Source of the DNA: Bacteroidales bacterium
GTDB taxonomy: Bacteria; Bacteroidota; Bacteroidia; Bacteroidales; UBA12481
NCBI GenBank assembly: GCA_028707745.1
Contig: JAQWAJ010000038.1
Span: 1 to 9,506, forward strand
DNA length: 9,506 nucleotides
Reading direction: 5' to 3'
In this document: in pieces, positions 1 to 5,743 of the stretch
How positions within the stretch are numbered: position 1 is the stretch's first letter
Layout: every line of letters starts with the position of its first letter
The notes under the pieces: model-generated
The model's database searches: none
What the model was told of the DNA's origin: nothing
The model's input: only the letters and a program-made list of their open reading frames with translations
Translations under genes and position numbers: made by a program

Positions 1-60
1 GGATTCATGCTCTTTTAAGACCTTCAAAATCTGGGTCTCTGTAAACTTGGTTGTTTTCAT
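1..60 (-). CDS. IS3-family transposase OrfA, N-terminal fragment (cut by window edge)
   Basis: An ATG at 60-58 on the minus strand opens a frame that runs off the window edge after 20 codons, reading MKTTKFTETQILKVLKEHES. This is the characteristic start of the OrfA (Transposase_8/HTH) proteins of the IS3 family, which commonly begin M-K-x-x-[KR]-[FY]-[ST]-x-x-Q-I and continue into a helix-turn-helix that binds the IS ends. OrfA is normally about 90-110 aa and is joined to the DDE-domain OrfB by -1 frameshifting; neither the rest of OrfA nor OrfB is visible here. Only 20 residues are available, but the match in spacing and sequence is good and the neighbouring IS end agrees with it. Confidence 0.8.
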   Translation of the reverse strand, partial: MKTTKFTETQILKVLKEHES

Positions 61-127
61 ATTTGACAGGTTAAAAGTAAATCAATTTGTCTACTTATAA
101 ACTGTCCTATTTTTAGGGAAGGCTACA
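1..127 (-). mobile_element. IS3-family insertion sequence, terminal part
   Basis: The outer end of an insertion sequence whose body lies beyond the left edge of the window. On the minus strand it begins TGTAGCCTTCCC (127 to 116), or two bases earlier at 129 as TGTGTAG. The 5'-TG start is typical of IS3-family ends. An AT-rich stretch with TAGGACAG (109 to 102) follows, and the OrfA start codon lies about 67 bp inside the end, a normal distance for this family. The element interrupts the gene at 123-395. The other end and the target-site duplication are outside the window, so the exact boundary and subgroup remain open. Assignment rests on OrfA residues plus end position; no database match was possible. 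Confidence 0.75.
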
Positions 128-395
128 CACCAACCTCATATTTTAAGCTCTGAAACCCAATCATTGAAAATTTCAAAGTGTCTCTGTTATACTGACTATC
201 CAACGTGATGGTGAAATTTCCCTGTTCATTGGAAACAGTCCCCACATCCTTGCCGATAATACCAATATTCACATATCCGATCGGGGATTGTGACCCGGAG
301 TCCAGAATCTTTCCGTGAATAGTTTGCGCATTGCAGTATATGGGGGCAATAAGAAACACCATAGTTGCAATCGATTTTATTAGCGGATTATTCAT
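123..395 (-). CDS. Secreted CarboxypepD_reg-like domain protein, 3' truncated by IS insertion
   Basis: A 90-codon frame with ATG at 395. Residues 1-24 are a signal peptide (basic start, hydrophobic core, likely cleavage after CNA before Q24). Residues 25-86 match the CarboxypepD_reg-like beta-sandwich: the segment IHGKILDSGSQSPIGYVNI, then G(T)VSNEQGNFTI, then LKFSMIGFQSLKYEV. In Bacteroidota this domain is a module at the N-terminus of longer proteins (TonB receptors, DUF5686 proteins, or smaller exported proteins of roughly 200-300 aa). Here the frame ends right after the domain: the last codons GGT GTG TAG read into the end of an IS3 element, which supplies the stop. The missing 3' part should lie beyond the IS, outside the window. 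The gene starts 45 bp after the HAD gene stop and may be co-transcribed with it. The original full-length function is unknown. Confidence 0.72.
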   Translation of the reverse strand: MNNPLIKSIATMVFLIAPIYCNAQTIHGKILDSGSQSPIGYVNIGIIGKDVGTVSNEQGNFTITLDSQYNRDTLKFSMIGFQSLKYEVGV

Positions 396-440
396 GTCTA
401 TGATTGATTTTTCAATATTAGGGCAGTTGGCATGCCTGAT

Positions 441-1046
441 TTATAACAACCCTAAATTAATCAATTGTTCATGCAGATTGATGCCATCGGCCAGATGGAT
501 AGTCGCAAATCCCAGTTTTTGCGCCGTTTTGATGTTGTGCAAACTATCATCGATGAACAGGCACTCATCGGCCCGGAGGTTATATCTGGATAAAAGGAGT
601 TGATAGATTGCCTCATCGGGCTTGATCAGTTTCTCCTGACCGGATACCACAATTCCTTCGAAGTCCTTGAAAAAGGAGTATCGCTGGTGGGCGATCGGGA
701 AAGTTTCGGCTGACCAGTTGGTGAGTCCGAATATCTTATATTTACTTTTCAACGCCTTAATCTGACGGGTGTTGTCGATGATTTCGCCCCCGAGCATCTG
801 TGCCCAGTCGCCGTAAAACATGCTGATTTCCCTGCTGTATTCGGGATGTTCGGCCACCAGTTCTTCCATGGCCTGCGAAAGCGGAAATCCTGAATCCTGC
901 CGCAGGTTCCAGGCCGGGGTGCAGATGTTTGCCAAAAAGTGTTCCATCTCCTGTTCGTCGGTGAACACATTGCGATACAGGTACCTGGGATTCCAGTCGA
1001 GCAGAACCCCTCCAAAGTCAAATACGATGTTTTTAATTTCGCTCAC
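441..1046 (-). CDS. HAD-superfamily phosphatase (YihX-like, subfamily IA)
   Basis: A 201-aa cytoplasmic HAD-fold hydrolase. Motif I is VFDFGGVLLDW with nucleophile Asp10; the usual second Asp at +2 is Gly12, as I recall for YihX-type sugar-phosphate phosphatases that carry DLGNV. Motif II is GLTN with Thr109, motif III is Lys142 in IKPDEAIY, and motif IV is FIDDS with Asp166/Asp167 for Mg2+. Residues about 18-95 form the helical cap. The expected reaction is removal of phosphate from a small phosphorylated metabolite; the substrate cannot be read from the sequence. The start is GTG at 1046: the frame has a stop 15 bp upstream, and the next in-frame ATG (Met34) would delete the catalytic Asp. 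Length is normal for the family and no damage is seen. It lies 101 bp downstream of the MBL-fold gene, with its own possible promoter in the gap. Confidence 0.9.
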   Translation of the reverse strand: MSEIKNIVFDFGGVLLDWNPRYLYRNVFTDEQEMEHFLANICTPAWNLRQDSGFPLSQAMEELVAEHPEYSREISMFYGDWAQMLGGEIIDNTRQIKALKSKYKIFGLTNWSAETFPIAHQRYSFFKDFEGIVVSGQEKLIKPDEAIYQLLLSRYNLRADECLFIDDSLHNIKTAQKLGFATIHLADGINLHEQLINLGLL

Positions 1047-1076
1047 AGTGAATAGTATTTATGTTTTTTATCCGGC

Positions 1077-1136
1077 CAAAATTCTGATCCTGTCCAATAA
1101 TTGCTCAAAACTGGACAGATTGGCAAAATCTGTTCA
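1077..1136 (-). promoter_or_regulatory. Possible promoter and operator with three TGnnCA half-sites
   Basis: This 101-bp gap between the MBL-fold gene and the HAD gene contains TGTCCA (1091-1096), TGGACA (1112-1117) and TGTTCA (1131-1136), spaced 21 and 19 bp apart. The first two form a 7-bp perfect inverted repeat CTGTCCA/TGGACAG (1090-1096, 1112-1118). A second inverted repeat CAGATT/AATCTG (1116-1121, 1127-1132) overlaps the first, so the two hairpins exclude one another. On the minus strand TTTG (1109-1106) and GAATTTTG (1084-1077) sit 21 bp apart, close to the Bacteroidota -33/-7 layout (TTTG, TAnnTTTG) although the -7 box lacks its TA. This would put the transcript start about 24 nt before the HAD start codon, with the half-sites around the -33 box. 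Function is inference; the hairpins could instead end the upstream transcript, but no T-run follows. Confidence 0.35.
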
Positions 1137-1147
1137 TATTTGTTTCA

Positions 1148-2212
1148 TTATACCTGCCTGAAATTTTTGGGCAGATAGTGATATTTTTCTCCCCAGACCA
1201 TCTGAACCCAGGGGAAGTCTGTTTTGTTGCCCAAACGGTTTTCGTTGAGCCAGTAGGGTTCCCGGTGATCAATGGTATGGCCGAGCTCATTTTCATGTCC
1301 CGGAATGATCAAACGCGGCCGGTACCCTTTTTCGTATCGATGTTTGGGATACACTGACCAGGAGTTGATCATCAAAATATCAACCCGGTGATTGTCACCC
1401 ACCAGATCGATCCAGCTGAAATCGGCTGCATAGGATTGGTCACCGGTATGCAGAAAGGTGATACCCTCGGGGGAGTAAACCAGATAGACATTGTTCTGAA
1501 GGTCGGCTCCCTGATGCCCAGGATATACAACAATCTGTAATTCAATGTTTTTAATCGGTAGCGCGATCTTCTGAATCTGGTTGGCATCTCTTTCAGGATG
1601 CATGATTTTTCCGTAGATGGGCGATCCGGCCCAGATATCGGCTTGGGTGACTACCGGTTTGTTCTGGGCCAGGAGCATCTTGGCAAAAACCATATCGGTA
1701 TGGTCATCGTGATTGTGTGACACAAACAGGATGTCGATGGCGTCGGCCAGCTCCTGCATCAGCTGCCGGCTCAGCATGAAATCTTCGGAGCCGGTCATGC
1801 CCCGCTGGATATCGAATCCGATGGTCACTGACGGGGTTTTTACCACAAAGGCATGATTGTATAGTTTCCAGATAACGGCGCCTTTTTTGACTTTTTCGGT
1901 CTGGATTTGCCTGACGGCTTCCGCGATGCGATGGTGGAAGAAGTCCTGTACGGCTGGTTGTAATGGAGCCTTTTCTTCATGCGACACATTGTCAATCATC
2001 AGGTAAGCCATTTTCCTGATGACCGGATCGTTGACCGATGGCGGTGCACTTCTGAGCGCCTGGTCGGCCAGATTGAGTGTGACTTTTGCCTGTTGGTTGA
2101 GATATCCGTCGGGATTGCCCCACCATTCCAATTTTTTATCGGGATCGGTGACGGTTTGAGATAATGCGGGGAAGGTCAGGAAAAGGAGGAGGGATAGGAT
2201 GATGGGTTTCAT
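1148..2212 (-). CDS. Secreted MBL-fold metallohydrolase (UlaG-like)
   Basis: A 354-aa protein with a signal peptide (about residues 1-19, cut near LSQ), so it acts in the periplasm or outside the cell. Residues about 111-312 are a metallo-beta-lactamase fold of the UlaG/Lactamase_B_3 type. The metal site is visible: SHNHDDH (His166, His168, Asp170, His171), His233 in YPGHQG, HTGD with Asp258, and His306 in PGHEN near the C-terminus. Hydrolases of this group open lactones or cleave phosphoesters; the substrate here is not deducible. About 90 residues between the signal peptide and the fold (20-110) are mostly helical, include a possible paired-helix segment (QPAVQDFFHHRIAEAVRQIQ), and are not part of the standard UlaG core. 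The ATG at 2212 has no Shine-Dalgarno sequence, which is usual for Bacteroidota. It follows the nucleoside-hydrolase fusion gene by 115 bp, a gap full of short repeats, so co-transcription is uncertain. Confidence 0.85.
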   Translation of the reverse strand: MKPIILSLLLFLTFPALSQTVTDPDKKLEWWGNPDGYLNQQAKVTLNLADQALRSAPPSVNDPVIRKMAYLMIDNVSHEEKAPLQPAVQDFFHHRIAEAVRQIQTEKVKKGAVIWKLYNHAFVVKTPSVTIGFDIQRGMTGSEDFMLSRQLMQELADAIDILFVSHNHDDHTDMVFAKMLLAQNKPVVTQADIWAGSPIYGKIMHPERDANQIQKIALPIKNIELQIVVYPGHQGADLQNNVYLVYSPEGITFLHTGDQSYAADFSWIDLVGDNHRVDILMINSWSVYPKHRYEKGYRPRLIIPGHENELGHTIDHREPYWLNENRLGNKTDFPWVQMVWGEKYHYLPKNFRQV

Positions 2213-2249
2213 GGGGGGTGGGTTTTGGGTATTGGGTGTCGGATTTTGC

Positions 2250-2285
2250 GTTTCGTAACGCGTAACGCGTCACGCGTCACGAAAC
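2250..2285. repeat. Tandem 7-bp array (CGTnACG x4) forming a 36-bp palindrome
   Basis: Four exact 7-bp units lie end to end: CGTAACG at 2254-2260 and 2261-2267, then CGTCACG at 2268-2274 and 2275-2281. With the flanks GTTTCGT (2250-2256) and ACGAAAC (2279-2285) they make a 36-bp inverted repeat centred between 2267 and 2268, in which 16 of 18 pairs match; the mismatches are 2257/2278 and 2264/2271. As RNA it would fold on either strand. On the minus strand no T-run follows, so it is not a typical intrinsic terminator, but it could stop or protect the 3' end of the upstream transcript. The first two units differ from the last two by one base, which is what creates the mismatches. Confidence 0.85.
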
Positions 2286-2286
2286 A

Positions 2287-2305
2287 GGGCGAGCGCAACT
2301 CGACC
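2287..2305. repeat. Small inverted repeat in the intergenic gap
   Basis: GGGCGAG (2287-2293) pairs with CTCGACC (2299-2305) with one mismatch (2289/2303) around a 5-base loop. It sits between the two heptamer arrays. Alone it is short enough to be chance; it is listed because the whole 2220-2350 gap is made of repeated or paired sequence. Confidence 0.4.
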
Positions 2306-2319
2306 TTACCGGTTTCTCT

Positions 2320-2347
2320 GTCACTAGTCACTGGTCACTGGTCACTA
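2320..2347. repeat. Tandem 7-bp array (GTCACTR x4) overlapping the end of the fusion gene
   Basis: Four 7-bp units in direct repeat: GTCACTA (2320-2326), GTCACTG (2327-2333), GTCACTG (2334-2340), GTCACTA (2341-2347). On the minus strand the units read TAGTGAC/CAGTGAC. The array covers the last codons of the nucleoside-hydrolase fusion gene: they read ATA GTG ACC AGT GAC CAG TGA, so the array itself gives the terminal residues VTSDQ and the stop. It shares the core GTCAC and the 7-bp period with the array at 2254-2281, which suggests a common origin or mechanism. Confidence 0.85.
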
Positions 2348-3794
2348 TATTAAAGATTTCATGCCGGTCGAGCTCCTTCCAGTACCGGTATGCGAGTTTT
2401 TCGACGTAAAGCCAGTATGGTTCCGACATGCCGAATTGTTGCACGCCTTTGCTGATATCGGCTTCGATCCGTTCAGCGATCTCTTTTCTGAGTTCGATCC
2501 GGATTTTATGGCCGTTGAAGGAGAAGTCGACAGTGGGTATCGGTAAAACAGTTTTATCGATCTGGATGAGTCCCTGGCCGATGGTGGCGCCGGTGCTGAT
2601 TTGTATTCCGTCGTTCAGGCAGCTCAGCGGTGGCTGGTTGCTGGCGTAGGTGATGGCTTCGAGGTTGTTGACGCCGACATTGAAATATTCGAGCGCACGG
2701 ATACCCATTTTTACTCCGATGATCGAGTAAATTCCGGTGTGGCCGTGAATTTCATTGGTGAGAACCACTGATTTCCATTCAGGCATTCCGTAATCGATGA
2801 TTGTCTGCTGCAGGATCTCTGCGGCTTCCTTTTTATAGAGCTCCGGATTTACCGGAAATTTGATGAAAACACGGTTGTCGGCTTTAACACCGGAACTCAG
2901 CAGGGTGGCCAGCAGATTGCCGATATAGGTTGCCGGGATATTTTTTTCAACGGTAAATGACGATGGCTGCTTTTCATCCGCTGTAGTAAACACGATCGGA
3001 CAGGTCAGGAAAAGGGGTACCAGGTCGTCGCCAAGTTCCAGATGTACCTGTTTTTCCGGATTTGACAGTTCGATTTGCCGTTGAATTTGAGCCAGATGGC
3101 TGGAATAGACAGAGCCTGCTGAATCCAGACTGTTCAGGAAGGGTTGATCGCAAATCAGGTCGGATCGGTCGTTGGAAACAATCTGTAAGGGAATGGGTAA
3201 CTTTTTGATCGTCTGATAGCTATCGGGGTCAACCTGGTAGTTGAATCCCTGTTTCAGGTTTTTTTCGTTGTACCAGATGATCCGGTCGATGTGCTGAACC
3301 TTTTCGGGATTAGCGGTGAGCCAATTGGCAATATTGGTAAGGGCTCCGAGGGCGATCACGGTGATTTTCTGAGGATAGGATTTGGTCACCTCATTCAAAA
3401 GCGAGGTGGATTCGGGATAGCTGATGGATTTCAAACTGTCGGAATCTCCCCAGAGAACTGATCCGGCGAATCCGCACCAGAAGGGAAGTTCCTGATTCAG
3501 CGATCGCCCCAGTCCGACCGGAATTCCCTCATGATGGAAGAATTTCAGGAGGTTCGAGGATTTGTTTGCCGATGCTTCAGCCGTCAGGGTGCCGTATGAT
3601 CCGATGATGGCCAGCACGCGGACGTCGTTGCAGGCCAGCAGGGTGGTGACGGCTCTGAGGTCGTCGATGGCTCCGTCGGTGTCAACAATTACATGATACC
3701 TGGGTTTCCCTGAATGGCCGTACAATCCGGTGTGCGCAAAGAGTGCCGTGAAGGCAATCATAATGGTAATCAGGAAATTACTTAGTATCTTCAT
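2328..3794 (-). CDS. Exported nucleoside hydrolase-like protein fused to an FmdE-like domain
   Basis: A 488-aa two-domain protein with an N-terminal signal peptide (about residues 1-27). Residues about 31-315 resemble inosine-uridine nucleoside hydrolases, which cut the N-glycosidic bond of nucleosides with a Ca2+-bound Asp cluster. The signature is IVDTDGAIDDLRA (Asp38, Asp40, Asp44, Asp45), followed by ALGALTNIA (Asn154), a GFNYQVDPDSY segment and LGDDLVPLF (Asp256/257). DTDGAIDD departs from the usual DTDPGxDD. Residues about 335-480 resemble FmdE: IHGHTGIYSIIGVKMG (His350, His352), then PPLSCLNDGIQISTGATIGQG (Cys392). The classic HGHxCPG and TGCT cysteines are replaced (Gly354 region, Ala403), so the metal site is altered. 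The ATG at 3794 is preferred over a TTG seven codons upstream, because the TTG overlaps a -7 promoter box and would put polar residues before the signal peptide. A combined role in nucleoside or pterin-like turnover is possible but unproven. Confidence 0.82.
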   Translation of the reverse strand: MKILSNFLITIMIAFTALFAHTGLYGHSGKPRYHVIVDTDGAIDDLRAVTTLLACNDVRVLAIIGSYGTLTAEASANKSSNLLKFFHHEGIPVGLGRSLNQELPFWCGFAGSVLWGDSDSLKSISYPESTSLLNEVTKSYPQKITVIALGALTNIANWLTANPEKVQHIDRIIWYNEKNLKQGFNYQVDPDSYQTIKKLPIPLQIVSNDRSDLICDQPFLNSLDSAGSVYSSHLAQIQRQIELSNPEKQVHLELGDDLVPLFLTCPIVFTTADEKQPSSFTVEKNIPATYIGNLLATLLSSGVKADNRVFIKFPVNPELYKKEAAEILQQTIIDYGMPEWKSVVLTNEIHGHTGIYSIIGVKMGIRALEYFNVGVNNLEAITYASNQPPLSCLNDGIQISTGATIGQGLIQIDKTVLPIPTVDFSFNGHKIRIELRKEIAERIEADISKGVQQFGMSEPYWLYVEKLAYRYWKELDRHEIFNIVTSDQ

Positions 3795-3805
3795 CGTTGG
3801 TTCTG

Positions 3806-3820
3806 TGTTGTTCAAATGTA
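3806..3820 (-). promoter_or_regulatory. Candidate -7 box for the nucleoside hydrolase fusion gene
   Basis: On the minus strand TACATTTG (3820-3813) matches the Bacteroidota -7 consensus TAnnTTTG exactly. Transcription would start near 3806, about 12 nt before the ATG at 3794. No convincing TTTG lies 19-21 bp upstream, so the -33 part is absent or weak. The box lies in the 94-bp gap shared with the divergent C45-like gene, for which no clear promoter could be recognised. Confidence 0.4.
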
Positions 3821-3888
3821 GTATTCTGTAATCATTTGCCGTATCTTAAGAAGTAATTTGTTCTGAATACACTAAATATTGCCCAACA

Positions 3889-5382
3889 ATGAAAAAAATC
3901 ATCTTACTAAGCATTGTCCTGGCATTTACACTGAATCTGAAATCCCAGGTCAACGGAGTCATTATTGCCGACACCAGCAACATTCAGGTCGTAAAGGTGT
4001 GGGGGACTCATTATGAACGTGGATATGCTTATGGATATCTTTTAGGAACAGGAATTACCCAGGTTTTCAACAACTATTTAAAACCGATGTATGGCATTTA
4101 TTATTCGGTTGCCAGGTCTCTCGTAACAGAGGAGAAGGATCTGAAGTTTGATTCCATTTTTAAGGTGGAAGCCAGGGCAGTCATTGACGGGATGAACGCT
4201 GCCGGAACCAATACGAAATGGATGGATTATGTCGACCTGTTGATCAGCAATTCGTTTCTGGATATTGCGCGGATTTTATATTCTCCGCTTGACATGGGCT
4301 GTTCGAGCCTGATCAGTTGGGGTGATGCAACAACAGGAACGGATCTGGCGGGCAAGTCGGTTATTTCGAGGCATCTTGACTGGACGGTGTCCAGTTCCCT
4401 GACCAACAACCAGGTCATTTATATAAACTTTCCCTCGGAGAAAGATGAGCAGCCCTGGGCAGGCATCGGTTTCAGCGGGATATTCGGAGTCTTATCGGGA
4501 TTCAATCAGAATATGGGTGTTTTCCAGCACCAGATGGACGATTTTTCGGGAAATTCTTCGCACGGGAAAAAATATGAACCGATCTGGATCTCGCTCCGGA
4601 AATCCATCGAGAAGCTGGATTACAATTCTGATGGCAAAAACAAGGCGGGGGATGTAAGATCGGCGTTAATGGACAATCTCAACGGCTATGCTTCCGGATA
4701 TATAATCAGTGCGATGGCTAAATCCACTGAAGTTGCCGACAGCCTTGTGGCGATGATTGCCGAAGTAGCGCCGACCAATCCTTACCTGATATTCAGATCA
4801 AACAGATATGAGGATAAGATTCCCGGCGATAACTTATATACCGCCAATAATCAGATTGCCCGAAACGATGCGCATAATTACTGTGAGAGATACAATAATG
4901 TGGCTGGCGAAATGGGTGATGGAACCGGTATTGGGTTAACCGAAAACCGGGAACTCATGCGGGAACACTCTCGTTTGATTCATAATTTGCAGTTCATGCA
5001 GTATGCACCTGAGCTCGATTTATTTTCGTTGTCGGTTTACAAAGAGAGCAAGCCGGCTTATCTGCATGAGCCGGTTGTTTTCAGCATCAGGGAGCTGCTC
5101 AGTGCTTACAACGGGATTGATGAACCTGGTCGATCCGATCAGACTATTTCGTTATATCCGAACCCTGTGGCAGATATATTGACGATCCGGGGACTGGCCC
5201 GGTCAGGGCATGAAATCTGCATGAAGATATATGATATCAGGGGTACCCTGTTTTTTTCTGAAATGGGAACGAGCCTGAACGGGGAGTACAGGGTTAACAT
5301 GGATCCTTTCATGCCCGGGGTGTATCTGGTGAAAGTGGAGTCGGGGAGATTGGAAAAGGTGCTGAAGGTGCTGAAGCAATAA
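3889..5382 (+). CDS. C45/acyltransferase-like Ntn hydrolase with T9SS sorting domain
   Basis: A 497-aa protein with a signal peptide (residues 1-20, MKKIILLSIVLAFTLNLKSQ). Residues about 35-395 resemble the C45 family of autoproteolytic acyltransferases/amidohydrolases (the AAT/acid-ceramidase-like Ntn fold). HYERGYAYGYLLG (41-53) is the usual N-terminal motif. MGCSSLISWGD carries the likely nucleophile Cys138, which becomes the new N-terminus when the precursor cuts itself between Gly137 and Cys138. SRHLDW (160-165) is the counterpart of the RNxDW motif with the conserved Asp164. Residues about 420-497 form a type IX secretion C-terminal domain: SLYPNPVADILTI, MKIYDIRGTLFF, and MPGVYLVKVESG followed by KVLK. 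The protein is therefore likely moved across the outer membrane and released or anchored. The likely chemistry is amide bond hydrolysis or acyl transfer on an N-acylated substrate, but the substrate is unknown. It is transcribed divergently from the nucleoside hydrolase fusion. Confidence 0.85.
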   Translation: MKKIILLSIVLAFTLNLKSQVNGVIIADTSNIQVVKVWGTHYERGYAYGYLLGTGITQVFNNYLKPMYGIYYSVARSLVTEEKDLKFDSIFKVEARAVIDGMNAAGTNTKWMDYVDLLISNSFLDIARILYSPLDMGCSSLISWGDATTGTDLAGKSVISRHLDWTVSSSLTNNQVIYINFPSEKDEQPWAGIGFSGIFGVLSGFNQNMGVFQHQMDDFSGNSSHGKKYEPIWISLRKSIEKLDYNSDGKNKAGDVRSALMDNLNGYASGYIISAMAKSTEVADSLVAMIAEVAPTNPYLIFRSNRYEDKIPGDNLYTANNQIARNDAHNYCERYNNVAGEMGDGTGIGLTENRELMREHSRLIHNLQFMQYAPELDLFSLSVYKESKPAYLHEPVVFSIRELLSAYNGIDEPGRSDQTISLYPNPVADILTIRGLARSGHEICMKIYDIRGTLFFSEMGTSLNGEYRVNMDPFMPGVYLVKVESGRLEKVLKVLKQ

Positions 5383-5387
5383 AACAA

Positions 5388-5426
5388 ATGAGCCGGAACT
5401 ACTGATCATCAATAGCTCCGGCTCAT
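5388..5426 (-). terminator. Intrinsic terminator-like hairpin between convergent genes
   Basis: ATGAGCCGGAACT (5388-5400) pairs with AGCTCCGGCTCAT (5414-5426) in 12 of 13 positions, around a 13-base loop. Read on the minus strand the hairpin is followed by TTTGTTTTATT, so it looks like a terminator for the efflux operon ending at 5450. Read on the plus strand, from the C45-like gene, no T-run follows, but the hairpin may still help to stop that transcript. It lies just after the C45-like stop codon at 5382. Confidence 0.75.
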
Positions 5427-5449
5427 CAGTCAGGGAGTATCAGGCCCGG

Positions 5450-5743
5450 TTATACCGATCCTTCGATATTCCAGACATAAGCATGCACTCCGTATTCTTT
5501 GTGGCGGATATCGAGTTTATGTATCGATTTCAGGAGTTCCGCAACCTGGTCGTCCTGCACCATAGTCAGAACCGACGAGTTCATTTCGGGCCAGGTGTGG
5601 GTTCCCCGGTGAGGCTCCCCATCGAGGCTGCCACGGCCCTGAACCTGTTCAAAAAAGGTGAATCCGCGGATGTTCAGCTTATCGAGCATGAATTCCACAC
5701 GCTCGGTATTGGCCTGGTTAAATATGATCATGACTGCTTTCAT
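5450..5743 (-). CDS. PII-like small protein coupled to the RND pump
   Basis: A 97-aa cytoplasmic protein with no signal peptide. It has a PII-like ferredoxin-type beta-alpha-beta pattern: the strand MKAVMIIFNQ, then the helix ANTERVEFMLDKL, then RGFTFFEQVQGRGS. A glycine-rich, charged segment (about 35-52, QGRGSLDGEPHRGTHTWPEM) sits where PII proteins have their T-loop. A second beta-alpha-beta half (SSVLTMVQDDQVAELLKSI to VHAYVWNIEGSV) follows. Similar small proteins are found at the end of RND efflux operons in Bacteroidota. The residues of classic GlnB/GlnK nitrogen signalling are not evident, so a nitrogen role should not be assumed; binding of a small ligand or metal and control of the pump is the inference. 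Its ATG overlaps the transporter stop in TCAT (5740-5743; ATGA on the coding strand), which suggests translational coupling. Confidence 0.82.
   Translation of the reverse strand: MKAVMIIFNQANTERVEFMLDKLNIRGFTFFEQVQGRGSLDGEPHRGTHTWPEMNSSVLTMVQDDQVAELLKSIHKLDIRHKEYGVHAYVWNIEGSV

Noticed and set aside
820..1161. 113-codon open frame on the plus strand across the HAD gene start
   Set aside because: It is antisense to the HAD gene and runs through the intergenic gap into the MBL-fold gene; no domain or start signal supports it.
2250..2347. CRISPR-like array
   Set aside because: The units are 7 bp with no spacers, and no cas genes are nearby; this is simple tandem repetition.
3795..3815. TTG start for the nucleoside hydrolase fusion gene
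   Set aside because: The TTG overlaps the TACATTTG promoter box and adds polar residues before the signal peptide; the ATG at 3794 gives a standard export signal.
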